Positions 38,501 through 47,933 of a DNA stretch of 64,000 nucleotides are shown here, piece by piece. The notes under the pieces were generated by a model. That model was given only the letters and a program-made list of their open reading frames with translations. It did no database searches and was not told the DNA's origin. How positions within the stretch are numbered: the stretch's first letter is position 1; every line of letters starts with the position of its first letter. Location: contig CM040441.1 of assembly GCA_022749755.1 (NCBI GenBank), positions 25,163,740 to 25,227,739 of the forward strand, in the 5' to 3' direction. Both the position numbers and the translations under genes were made by a program. This DNA comes from Azadirachta indica (Eukaryota > Streptophyta > Magnoliopsida > Sapindales > Meliaceae).

Positions 38501-38555
38501 TATCCATCTTCGAATTATCGTAAGACATTGTTGTCGTTGCTATGATACTCGGCAT
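35509..38555 (-). CDS. Protein phosphatase 2C (PP2C14-like), with an apparent 1-base frameshift
   Basis: Five exons (38555-38214, 38121-37957, 36759-36589, 36511-36330, 35967-35509). PP2Cs are Mn/Mg-dependent Ser/Thr phosphatases. Motifs in order: GKKKFMEDTH, FFGVYDGHGGKKAAEF (metal-binding Asp), VSGACCVTAFI, VSNLGDCRAVLCRGGVAEPLT, GGYVEFHRGAWRVHGILSVS, RSIGDAHLKNW, EFLVLASDGFWDEV, and SRGSLDDITVMIIDLN at the end. The best remembered match is Arabidopsis At1g67820 (PP2C14). Exon 4 totals 182 bases, so the frame fails: after AEPDTKK an A7 run (T7 at 36392-36398) is one base short of the A8 needed to read ILHFTSDMEFLVLASDG. With one more base the protein would be 439 residues. The N-terminus has a Ser run encoded by a GAA-type repeat. 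Either a sequencing error or a real null allele. Confidence 0.88.
36857..36889. repeat. (TAGATATA)n repeat in PP2C intron
   Basis: Four units of an 8-base repeat inside the intron between PP2C exons 2 and 3. Confidence 0.85.
38434..38460. repeat. (GAA)n coding repeat giving a poly-Ser tract in PP2C
   Basis: On the minus strand the triplet repeat encodes about a dozen Ser near residue 32-42 of the PP2C. Length variation would keep the frame. Confidence 0.9.
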
Positions 38556-38566
38556 TAGAGAGAGAA

Positions 38567-38571
<5 letters not shown>

Positions 38572-38609
<38 letters not shown>
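38572..38609. repeat. (AG)n microsatellite in the PP2C 5' leader
   Basis: About 19 AG units (CT on the transcript strand) starting 17 bases upstream of the PP2C start codon, a common 5' UTR position for such repeats in plants. Confidence 0.93.
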
Positions 38610-38611
<2 letters not shown>

Positions 38612-40180
38612 CAACGGCTATTATGAAACGGGAGAGAAAGAAAAGGAAGGAGGAGTGAAGTAAATGAAATTGAAGTCAAAAGTAAATTAGAGGAGGTCAA
38701 AGAGATATCTTCCGCTGGAGCCGTTAGTGATATTAGCAATGGTCAAATGTTTGAATACATACTTGGCAGGTGTTGGAGGGAGAGAGCCAGACAGGGAGGC
38801 AACTACTCTAAATTTGGCTATGGCTACATTCTCCCTTTTTGTTTTCTTTTTTCTTTTTTTCTTTTTTTCAATTATTATTGTTTTCTTTTTGAGATACATT
38901 TTATGGATTACTTTAGATATAATCAATAATAATATTTCTCCGTAAATCACGAATATTATTTAAATATAAATAACAACTTTTATCCAAATACATAGAATAA
39001 ATCAAATATAGATTAGGATCCTCTCTTTAATACTCTTTGTTTAACATCCAATCTTTATATAACTAATGTTACTTAATTTTTTTTCTCTTGGAGAAAATTT
39101 ACATAACACAATTATAGTGTATCTCCATATTTACTGATAACACTATAAATCAAATTAAAGGATACTTACCCTCAAATCAAGGAAAAGAGAATGAACCAAA
39201 GTTTTGGTGACAATAATAGTTTAGTTAATTCTAGGAAAAGAGAAAATGAGATTTGACAATTCAATTTCACCAATATCATTATAAATATTTAAAAATTAAA
39301 AAGAAAAAGAAGAGAATGAATCCTAATCTATTCATCTAGTGTTTTCTTTTTTTAATATTAAACATGACCGAAATGATTAATATATTTATTTTTCTTTTAC
39401 TTTAAATATCTAAAAAAAAAAAAAACAAACAGCCCTTAGTGTGATTTACATTATTTCTTCTAAAAATTGTAATATACAAAACTTGATGCGTTCTATATTT
39501 TTGGTTTTAATTTAAATTAAAAAGAAACAAAAAAACAAAGATTCTTTATACATTTAAAGTAATTGTGAATAGGAGCCTTCTTAAATCATAATAACTATTT
39601 ATAAATAATAAATAATTATATTTTTGCATGGAGATAAAATTGGTCGAGCTTCGATTTTAGTTGTCAAACCAAAAATGGAGTGAAAATTATGATTTTTAAT
39701 TTAATAAACGAAAAAATAGAACCAATCGAATTAATTAGTTCATTGAATCATATCGGGTTCATCTATTTTTTGGACTTGTCCTTATCATTCTACAAGTTTA
39801 GGAACCCTCGTATGTGAAGAATTATTATCCCTTACTCTCATTCTTTAATATTTTTATTCATTTGGGATAACTTTTTTGTTGTAAAATTTTAATAGAAAAT
39901 ATACTTCCAAAGCTAATATAATAAAATATTTTAAAAATTATTTGCATTTTAATACGCATTTAAAATAAATAAATAAATAAATAGTTAACTTTTATGACCA
40001 ATTTTTCGATATACTTATTATTATCAAAATGATTATGAAATTTTTGTGATAATAATTTATAATGCTTATTTTTTTTAAAAAAAAATTAATAAATAAATAA
40101 TTACAAAACATAAGAGTTGGTACAGTTAAAAATTGTTGCCACATGTGATGTGAAAATTACTACTTTAAAAAGAAGCAGCA
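38610..40180. other. Intergenic, very AT-rich
   Basis: About 1.5 kb up to the 5' LTR. The first part holds the PP2C promoter. I looked here for a missing first exon of the ELMO gene (beyond the retroelement) and saw none. Confidence 0.5.
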
Positions 40181-40894
40181 TGTCACGTGCTGCCGAAACG
40201 CAAGCGAAATCGCCGAAAACGTAGCAGCACATCAGCGCGTAACCTCCAGCACACGGGCACGCAAGCGACACCTTCCGACGCACGAGCGTGCAAGCAAAAC
40301 GGTTCGCGGATGAACAGTGCCATAGGTGAACAGTGCGCCGTGAGCCAGCAAGCTTGTGAGGGTGAACTTAAAGTGTTGGAGGCTTGAAGGTTGATTTGGG
40401 GCAGTCCATGAGGATATTGGGTAGCTTGGACCAGCAAGCATGCAGGCCATTTATGCTTGGATTTGTCTCAAATGGTTTATGTTGTTATAGGCCCAATGTG
40501 GCCATGCTTGTATATACACCCCATTGTTGTAAATGATCCAATTAGCCCAATTTTATGTTTAGTGGTGGTAGGTGGGATTTTTATGTGTAAAGTAATCTCC
40601 ACCATCCATTTGTATAGGGAGGGCCAAATCTCATTTATTGATTCCATGTATATAAATGTAAGTGTAGTGCAATGTAATAAACCAACCATTTTCCATTTCC
40701 AAATAAAGGCAGAACGTGGGTTCCTTTCTCTCTACTGTTTTCACTGTAATTTCTCTTCTTTGGCAGTGCATTGCTTCTTCACTCACGCCAACACACATAC
40801 ACAAAGTGATCTTGGATCTTCAAGGCTTACTTGGACAGTGCATTTGAAGCTTGTCTAAGTGTTGCACGTAGCCAAAATTCCGCATCAATTTCCA
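40181..40894 (+). repeat. 5' LTR
   Basis: It starts TG at 40181; the end is placed at the CA at 40893-40894, twelve bases before the primer-binding site (the exact end is uncertain by about 12 bases). It contains a TATA-like TATATAAATG at about 40649-40658 and AATAAA at 40676 and 40702, so promoter and poly(A) signals are present. Confidence 0.85.
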
Positions 40895-40906
40895 GCGCGT
40901 GATAGT

Positions 40907-40918
40907 TGGTATCAGAGC
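40907..40918 (+). other. Primer-binding site (tRNA-iMet type)
   Basis: TGGTATCAGAGC is complementary to the 3' end of plant initiator tRNA-Met, the primer used by most plant LTR elements. Confidence 0.9.
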
Positions 40919-41145
40919 AGTTTGTGTGTCTATTGTGTGGTAAGAACCTGTGCAACTTATGGGTAATTGATTATTGTTGCTAGCTTGAGCAATCTTGAAT
41001 TTTAGAGCTTAGGATTTGGTGTGAACAGTATCCGAATTTCTGGGTTTGGAAGCTTGATTGCTGTGAAGTTTGGCCTTGTGATTTGGGTTGGTGGATTTTG
41101 TGTTGTCAAACTTTACTTGGTAGAATTGTGTTGTAGTAATTGAGA

Positions 41146-42192
41146 ATGGCAACCAAGGATGTTGGAGCTAGTAGTGTTGCAGAGATGGAGCGTGAGGGGC
41201 GAAATGTTGCCCAAAGTTCGAAGAAGGCAGTAAAGGAGAGAGGAGTGTCCAAGGAGATGATGGGTTCATTCGAAGTTAGGTTGGCTAGAATTGAGCTTTC
41301 CTTGGGCAATATTTACGAGCATCTTGACAACCTCGATGATAGAGTGGCAGAACGCGAGACGGATGATGCTGCCTGCGTCGAAAGTCGACTTCAGCATGCT
41401 TTCGATACTTTCGCTGATTCTATGAAGCTGGCCATGGATGAGTTTAAGGGAATGGTATTGGCTCAAATAGATGGCATGAAAGCGGAGTTGGGAGAGATTC
41501 GGCAAGATCTTACGCTTTGTAAAACCGCCATCGCTTCGGGTGTAGGTGCGAACAACACATCGAGAATTAAGGTTCTGGATCCGCCTAAGTTTAAAGGCAA
41601 GCGGGATGCCAAAGAAATCGATACTTTCCTATGGATGATGAAGCGTTACTTCGACACCATCCAAATGCACGAAGATGGGCTCCGAATCAGTACCGCTACT
41701 CTCTATTTTGATGGTGATGCGGCGTTATGGTGGAGACGCCGACATACGGAGATAGAGAAGGGTTTGTGCTGGATAGATACTTGGGAAGTGTTTAAGGGTG
41801 AGTTAAAGAGACAATTCTACCCGGAAATTGTTGAGGAGGCTGCGATAAAGAAGCTCCGAAAATTTAGGCAGCAGGAGTCGATTGTGGAGTATATGCGGAA
41901 ATATAATTCACTCATGCTCGAGATCACTGATATGCTGGAGAAGAGCCGGTTGCTGTTTTTCATGGATGGGTTACAACTATGTGCAGAGCAAGAGTTAAGG
42001 AGAAGGAATATCCAAGACCTTGCCTCGGCAATAGCAGCGGCAGAATCCTTGATCGAGCATCGCCGAGAGTTTCCGAAACGAGACCGAAACCGAAGCCCAC
42101 CTAAGAGTGGCCATGACAAAGGTAGGGGAGTGAAGCCTCACAAGTCGGGACCCCAATATGAGACACGGCGACCACCGAAAGCTCTCAACTAG
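41146..42192 (+). CDS. gag: Retrotransposon Gag polyprotein
   Basis: An open frame of 348 codons from the ATG at 41146. The first 130 residues are charged and helical (coiled-coil-like, LARIELSLGNIYEHLDNLDD). Then comes the retrotransposon gag (capsid) domain with LDPPKFKGKRDAKEIDTFLW, TLYFDGDAALWWRRRH, WEVFKGELKRQFYPE and a YMRKYNSLMLEI segment. The tail is Arg/Lys/Pro-rich. Gag forms the particle that packages element RNA. It stops at a TAG (42190) in a place where related polyproteins continue into the zinc knuckle; the same frame does continue after two more TAG codons. It is otherwise long and intact, which is notable for an element with diverged LTRs. Confidence 0.92.
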   Translation: MATKDVGASSVAEMEREGRNVAQSSKKAVKERGVSKEMMGSFEVRLARIELSLGNIYEHLDNLDDRVAERETDDAACVESRLQHAFDTFADSMKLAMDEFKGMVLAQIDGMKAELGEIRQDLTLCKTAIASGVGANNTSRIKVLDPPKFKGKRDAKEIDTFLWMMKRYFDTIQMHEDGLRISTATLYFDGDAALWWRRRHTEIEKGLCWIDTWEVFKGELKRQFYPEIVEEAAIKKLRKFRQQESIVEYMRKYNSLMLEITDMLEKSRLLFFMDGLQLCAEQELRRRNIQDLASAIAAAESLIEHRREFPKRDRNRSPPKSGHDKGRGVKPHKSGPQYETRRPPKALN

Positions 42193-43120
42193 CGAGATGG
42201 CAGTAAAGGATAGTTTGACAAGCAGTGCGAGCGGAAGCAATAGACGTGCTACTTGTTTGGCGGGGATCATCACATTAAGGAGTGCCCGCAACGGAACTGC
42301 CTCAATGCCATGCTGAGTTCGTTCAAATCAGATGAGGATGCCCGGATTGGAGCATTGCGCATCCTCAATTCAATGAAGGCTAAACGGGCGCAAGAGAGAG
42401 AGACGTTTGGGGCCAAGTCAGAATCGAAGCTGCAACCCGGGAAGACGCTTAAGTTCGTCGACGCCAGCATAAAAGGGGTGAGCTTCAGGGGTTTTTATTG
42501 ATTGCAGTGCTGACCAATGCTTGATTTCGGAAAAGTCAGCAGCAAAGTTGGGGTTGGTGCTAAGCAATGAGCCGGGGTGGATTAAGGTTGTAGATCAACC
42601 TTCTCGGCTAATTTGTGGAGTTGCTCGCAGCGTACCCATCTTCATCGGAACCTGGCATGGCAAGATTGACTTAAATGTGGTACCGATGAGTGACTTCGAG
42701 CTTGTGTTGGGCGATGAATTCATTGACAGGTTGCTGCCCTTCACATTTACTAAAGACGAGTGCATGGAATTTCATGATGCCGAGAAGCGACACAAGGTAC
42801 CGATTGACAGAGTTCGAGTTGGTGGTTGTGCGTTTTCAGCTTTCCAGGTGGTAAATGGGGTGGAGACTTGCTTGTCACAGCGCAAGGAAGATGGTACTTC
42901 ATCTCTGAGGCTTGTTATAGCAGGGAAAGATCAGGGCAAGCTCCGAGACAGTGGCGACATGGTGCCACCGAGACTACCGAAACACCTTCCACAAGGGTGT
43001 GCAGCTGACCACGCCAAAAAATCCAAGCCCAAAAGCCAAGCATCAGTGACATCCAGCACCTGCAACATCAAGGAAGATTCAGCGCGCTCAGTTCGTGCCG
43101 GTTCATGTAGGCGAAAGTGA
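42193..43120 (+). pseudogene. Decayed zinc-knuckle and aspartic-protease region of the retroelement
   Basis: It continues the gag frame past TAG codons at 42211 and 42241 into CYLFGGDHHIKECPQ, a CX2CX4HX4C zinc knuckle whose second Cys is Phe. That frame ends at a TGA at about 42499. Shifted by one base, the stretch FIDCSADQCLISEKSAAKLGL begins a retropepsin-like domain in which the active-site D-S/T-G is D-C-S. The domain continues VVPMSDFELVLGDEFID, as in Ty3/Gypsy proteases, and the open frame ends at 43120. No reverse transcriptase follows. Both the knuckle and the protease are probably non-functional. Confidence 0.82.
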
Positions 43121-43180
43121 AATGCAGCGGGCCGAACTCAAGTCCTCGATAGGGAGCTTGATAAGGGCGTCAAGCATTTT

Positions 43181-43192
43181 GGTGGGGGAGAG
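43181..43192 (+). other. Polypurine tract
   Basis: GGTGGGGGAGAG lies immediately before the 3' LTR, where plus-strand priming starts. Confidence 0.8.
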
Positions 43193-43495
43193 TGTCACGT
43201 GCCGCCGAAACACAAGCGAAATCATCAAAGACATAACGGCACATCAGCGCATAACCTCCAGCACATGGGCACGCAAGCGACACCTTCCGACGCACGAGCG
43301 TGCAAGCAAAACGGTTCGCGGATGAACAGTGCCACGGGTGAACAGTGCTCCGTGAGCCAGCAAACTTGTGAGAGTAAATTTAGAGTGTTTGAGGCTTGAT
43401 GGTTGATTTGGGGCAATCCATGAGGATATTGGGTAGCTTGGACCAGCAAGCATACAGGCCATTTATGCTTAGATTTGTCCCAAATGGTTTATGTT
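43193..43495 (+). repeat. 3' LTR (partial, runs into gap)
   Basis: It aligns without visible gaps to 40181-40485, with about 25 differences counted by eye, most of them C/T or G/A transitions. The remaining roughly 400 bases must lie in the N gap, which is therefore likely longer than its 100-base placeholder. Confidence 0.9.
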
Positions 43496-43595
43496 NNNNN
43501 NNNNNNNNNNNNNNNNNNNNNNNNNNNNNNNNNNNNNNNNNNNNNNNNNNNNNNNNNNNNNNNNNNNNNNNNNNNNNNNNNNNNNNNNNNNNNNN
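43496..43595. other. Assembly gap (100 N)
   Basis: It falls inside the 3' LTR, a typical place for a repeat-induced scaffold break. Confidence 0.99.
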
Positions 43596-44538
43596 GAGTT
43601 GGAATGGTCACACAATTCCAGTCATGTAATTTCACAGTTAGCTCAATGTTTCAGTGAGTATTGGCTCCTTGTAGCCTTCTCTGCACTTTCTCTCGAGAAA
43701 TCTTTATCTTTCAAAATTAAGAGTCTGTATTAATCTTGATTTTCTCTAATTATGTCTTTTAAGGTACCTTATTATTATTATTGTTCTTTGGGTGAGAATA
43801 AGGTACCTTATTTACTTCGTAGCTTTAATTGCTAATGCTTTTTGCTGGATTCCAGTTTACCAAGATCAGAAGTGTAAATGTAATTCTGCCTTTTCATTCT
43901 TGTAATATGAAAATTAGTATATTGCTGAATCCCTGGTACTATGCCTCATTACCCTTGAACTCTTGTTCTCATACATTGAGGTGTCTTTGGGGATTCCATT
44001 AAGAGTGACAGGTTGTTCATGATTTAAAGCAAGCTGAAAGTTCTCTAAAAATTTTACGAATTTAGAAGTGACTTTGATGAGCTATATACCAAATGTGCAC
44101 CAGTTTGGCTTACCAAAATGTTTGTTGCATTAGCATTGATGTGATCATTTTCTTATAGTGGGTTTCAAGTTAATGAAAAACTAAGGTGCAACTTTTCAAC
44201 ATTTTCTTGGGATGTCAATTGCGTCATGTGTGCTCTTGATGACATTAGATAAAACTAATATTTCCTTTCTATTGAAGGTTCTTAGGTTGCTTATTGCCTA
44301 TTATTGTCTATAATGGTTGTGATTCTCATTCTGCAGCTTCTGCCTTGTTGGAGTGTGTACAACTTAGAACAGACTTTAGAATCATTGTAATAAACTATAT
44401 TAAATGCGAAATGTACTGTGTTTGTGGCTACACCAACCACTCTCTTCTTGACTCTCCAAAGTTAGAATATAAGGTGACTGGACGGATCATTAGCTTTAAT
44501 GCATATGCATCTTACTCATTGGTTTTTCATGGTTGCAG
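43596..44538. other. Region between gap and first visible ELMO exon
   Basis: About 940 bases, T-rich on the plus strand and intron-like. I see no coding exon for the missing ELMO N-terminus and no LTR remnant. Confidence 0.45.
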
Positions 44539-44546
44539 CTAGTGCT

Positions 44547-47500
44547 ATGGTTGGACCACGGGCATGGATAGGAGGGCTCTTTAACCGCTCAAGCAATAAA
44601 CGTAATGACAAGTTTATCGACTACCCTTTGACTCCAGAACAGGTAAGAAGAAATTTTCTCAAAGGGTTTCTAAGAAGAAATTTTCTCAAAGGGTTTCTCG
44701 CATTTAGTAATCTGTCAACTTTTGCATCTCTGTCATTCTACCTCAGATACATGCAAGCTTGCTTCAACAAAAAGATAAATCTATGTGTAACATCTATGTA
44801 TACAATTATAACTTGTTGATTTCAGCTTTTGTTGAATGGCATAAAGGAGTCTATGCAGTCAAACAAATTTGGTTGGAAGTTAGGCTTAGTTGATTAGAAG
44901 TTAAATCCTTTTTGCTGTCTCTTATGCCGTCAGTCTTATGACATCACTCTGAAAGAATTAATGGGTTTTATTATGAGTCACAATATGTACTAGGTAGATT
45001 GATGCTCTACTGTTTTAATGATTTCATTTTCCATGCTTAGTTCTTACTACTTATTCTTTAACTTCTTACCAGGAGGAAAGACTTGAAAGACTTCAAGAGA
45101 GATTACAAACTCCATTTGATGAGAGTCGCCCTGATCATCAAGTACTTTCTTCTTCCCTGTGAAACTGTTGTTTTTGTTAATTTTTTTTCTCCACCTTTTA
45201 CTTTGTTTTTGATTTTAGTGAACTTAAGCTACAAGTACATCAATCGGTTTTCAGTGATGATCGATGCAGTGCATTTCATAATCTCATGTCTGTATAATTT
45301 TTTTTTTCACATACATTTTTTTCTGTGGATCTGCTGACAAGTTCAAGCATTCATCTTGTTACATATTGCTTTTATTAGTTTTGTGTGCCAATTATAGTTC
45401 TTTTTGGCCTTTCTTATGGACAGGAAGCTCTTAGAGATTTGTGGTACATTGCCTTTCCAGATGTTGCTCTGGATGGCTTGATCTCTGAGCAATGGAAAGA
45501 GATGGGGTGGCAAGGTCCTAATCCATCTACTGATTTTAGGTACGATTCTTCCTAATATAAAGTGATTTGATGCATATAGTGGGTTGAGAATCATGAAAGT
45601 AGTGTGCTAGCAGTGAGGTTTTAAATCTTTCAATCTGAATTGCTTGAAATGCTGATCTTAACTTCTTTCCTTAGGGGTTGCGGTTTTATTTCTCTTGAAA
45701 ACTTGCTTTTCTTTGCCAGGAATTATCCGGTATGCCCTATATTTTGTTGTTTGGGTTCTATAAAGAATTACATAATCAGTTTTTCTTTCTTTTCTTTTAA
45801 ACAGTTTCCCGAACTCTTGTGCATCATGTCAATCTTTTTCAAGTTTTCTGTATATGAAAGTCTCTGCAAAAAATGAGTTACACTTGTTACTAATTGTATA
45901 AATTCAAATGAAGGCATCTTTCCATAGGTTGTTGTTCAAACAAGAGGGGGATCGAGCAACTTGGGAATATCCGTTTGCTGTTGCTGGCATTAATGTGTCA
46001 TTTATGTTGATTCAGATGCTGGATTTATTCTCAGGTTTGTAGGCAAGTTCATAAGTGGTTCAGTTGTTTAGCACTTTTGAATTTTTAAGTAACAGAGAAA
46101 ACTAACTACCAAGGGTGTTGGGGTAATAAGTAAACTATGCTCATTCTATATTTTCTGTCAATATTTGAAAGATTGTATTTTTCTATCACACGACATTCCC
46201 TGAGCTTTAGCTTTCTTCTTTTGTTTTGTTCGCCCCCACCCAATCACTTAGTTTGGTTGAATCATGTAGCAATTTGATAGATGATCTTTGTTGTTTGTTT
46301 TCCCCAACTATTCAAGCTTGTTGAATGCGTCTCTCTTTCACATAATGAACATGTTTGTTTAAACACTGAAATTCAGAGGCTGTGCAAATGTTTTATAGGT
46401 CTTATTCTCATAAAAAGTTATTTCTTTAGGGGGTGCTATTATTTATTGTCCTTGAAAGTGGCAGCACAGACAGCAAAGATGCTTGAGTTTTGTTTTATCT
46501 AGCTACCAATAGCCTTTTTTTAATTTGAATACAAAGTTCTCTTTTATATAAGATGAGTTAGGGGAGAAATTGTTAATTGATCTGTCTCATTGCTTTTGCA
46601 GCAAAACCAAGATGCCTTCCAGGAATGAATTTTGTTAGAATATTAGGAGGTAATGGGATTACAGCTTCACATATTTTGTGCTTTCAGATTTCAGTATTTC
46701 CTGTTTATAATTTCCAATCTTCCAATTTGTCTGATCATGATCTGACTGTTCACAATTGCAGAGGATGAAGCTGCTTTCGATGTACTATACTGTATAGCTT
46801 TTGAAATGATGGACGCCCAGTGGCTTGCAATGCATGCTTCCTATATGGAATTTAATGTAATCTCTCTCTGCCCCTCCCTTTCACTTGTTATTACACTTGT
46901 TTAGAAATTTGAACAAAGTTCTAGATCATGCATTTTCCTTTTCATTTTTGCTCCTGAAATAACCCACATATTCTCCACCAAAAGTCCCCAAGTGTTCTGT
47001 TCCTTCCTTTTCATGCCAAAAGCTTGCAAAAGGACTTTTTGGTAGGCATCACATGTATGATAACATGCCTCCAGATGGGGAGCAATCTTCACAACAAAAG
47101 AAATAAGAATGAAAAGGAAATCTGTTCACATATTTTCAGAAACCAAATTGTCTATATTATCCTTCAGGTGCTTGTGGGATTTAGGGTTATGGCTTTGGAA
47201 ATTCTAGTGCAATTCTTGCACGCTTACTGCACTTGGACTATGTTTGGTTTTGAGGTGTTGTTGCTTTTAAGATGTAAGATGGAATCACTAAATGCCAAAT
47301 AATAGTTAAAACATAAGCGGTTCCACTAAAGTTGATGTTTATCAAATACTTCAATGTTGTGTAAACATACATGTAAATATATATGATAATCCTACTCTTA
47401 ACAATGGGATGTTACTTCCCTTCCAATTTCAAAGTTCTAGTGAAATTGACCAAATATCTATACCATGTTACACAAACTCCTCTATAACAGATTTTACTGC

Positions 47501-47933
47501 AGCCCCATTCAACATTGCTGATGTGCTTTCCTCATATTTCTTTTTTCATCTAAACAGATGGAAGAGAGAATCATGTGAAGGATACCATGCCATTTCAAAT
47601 ACATGATCTTTTACAAACTTATTTTGTTCCTGAACTCCGTTTATTCTTTGTTGGGTGCATTACAGGATTCTTAATTGTATAATCTAGAATTTAGTGCAAG
47701 ATATTGAGATGACTACACTGGTTTATTTTGAATAATATTCACTTATGTTCATCTTATTTGAATAGGAATTAGACAGACTTTCATTTGAGGAAATCCTGTT
47801 GCTAATCTTATACTATTTTCTGTTCTATCAGGAGGTTCTAAAAGTAACTCGGAGACAATTGGAGAGAGAACTTTCTTTGGAAGATGTTAACCGAATACAA
47901 GATTTACCAGCATACAACCTGTTGTACCAGTAG
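44547..47933 (+). CDS. ELMO/CED-12 domain-containing protein (5' end uncertain)
   Basis: Eight exons (44547-44642, 45073-45141, 45424-45539, 45675-45729, 45914-46034, 46602-46649, 46762-46856, 47832-47933) join in frame to 233 residues. The start is the first ATG (MVGPRAWIGGLF), but the exon is open back to an AG acceptor at 44538 (SAMVGPRAW), so an upstream exon is likely. ELMO landmarks: EALRDLWYIAFPD, LISEQWKEMGWQGPNPSTDFRG, GFISLENLLFFARNYP, EYPFAVAGINVSFMLIQMLDL, AFDVLYCIAFEMMDAQWLAMHASYMEFN, DLPAYNLLYQ. Animal ELMO proteins help activate Rac with DOCK; plant members are poorly understood. Exon 5 uses a weak acceptor (AATGAAG|GCA). The retroelement ends about 950 bases upstream and may have split off the promoter or first exon. 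Confidence 0.88.
44644..44697 (+). repeat. 27-bp tandem duplication at an ELMO splice donor
   Basis: TAAGAAGAAATTTTCTCAAA plus seven bases occurs twice head to tail, starting one base into the intron after exon 1. Only the first copy follows a GT, so the donor is kept. Confidence 0.9.

Larger units (their letters stand above)
40181..43595 (+). mobile_element. Non-autonomous Ty3/Gypsy-type LTR retrotransposon (gag-only)
   Basis: LTRs start TGTCACGTGC at 40181 and at 43193. The 5' LTR is about 714 bases; the 3' LTR is visible for 303 bases before the N gap. A primer-binding site TGGTATCAGAGC (initiator-tRNA-Met type) follows the 5' LTR at 40907, and a purine tract GGTGGGGGAGAG precedes the 3' LTR. 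Between them lie only a gag ORF and a decayed zinc-knuckle/protease stretch. The internal region is about 2.3 kb, too short for reverse transcriptase, RNase H and integrase, none of which is present. This matches the class described as terminal-repeat elements with a gag domain (TR-GAG). By eye the LTR parts differ at about 25 of 303 sites, so the insertion is not recent. Target-site duplication cannot be checked because the right end is in the gap. Confidence 0.92.

Noticed and set aside
40230..40340. Possible CRISPR-like or satellite array from the repeated GAACAGTGC phrases
   Set aside because: Only two short copies within the LTR, with no regular spacer pattern, and the host is a plant.
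40195..40450. Short open frames on both strands in the LTR start (and the matching ones near 43200-43460)
   Set aside because: They recur in both LTRs, sit in the GC-richer U3 part, and resemble no protein; they are LTR sequence.
46901..47302. Open frames on both strands within the ELMO intron before the last exon
   Set aside because: They lie between good GT and AG borders of a gene whose flanking exons join in frame; no family match.
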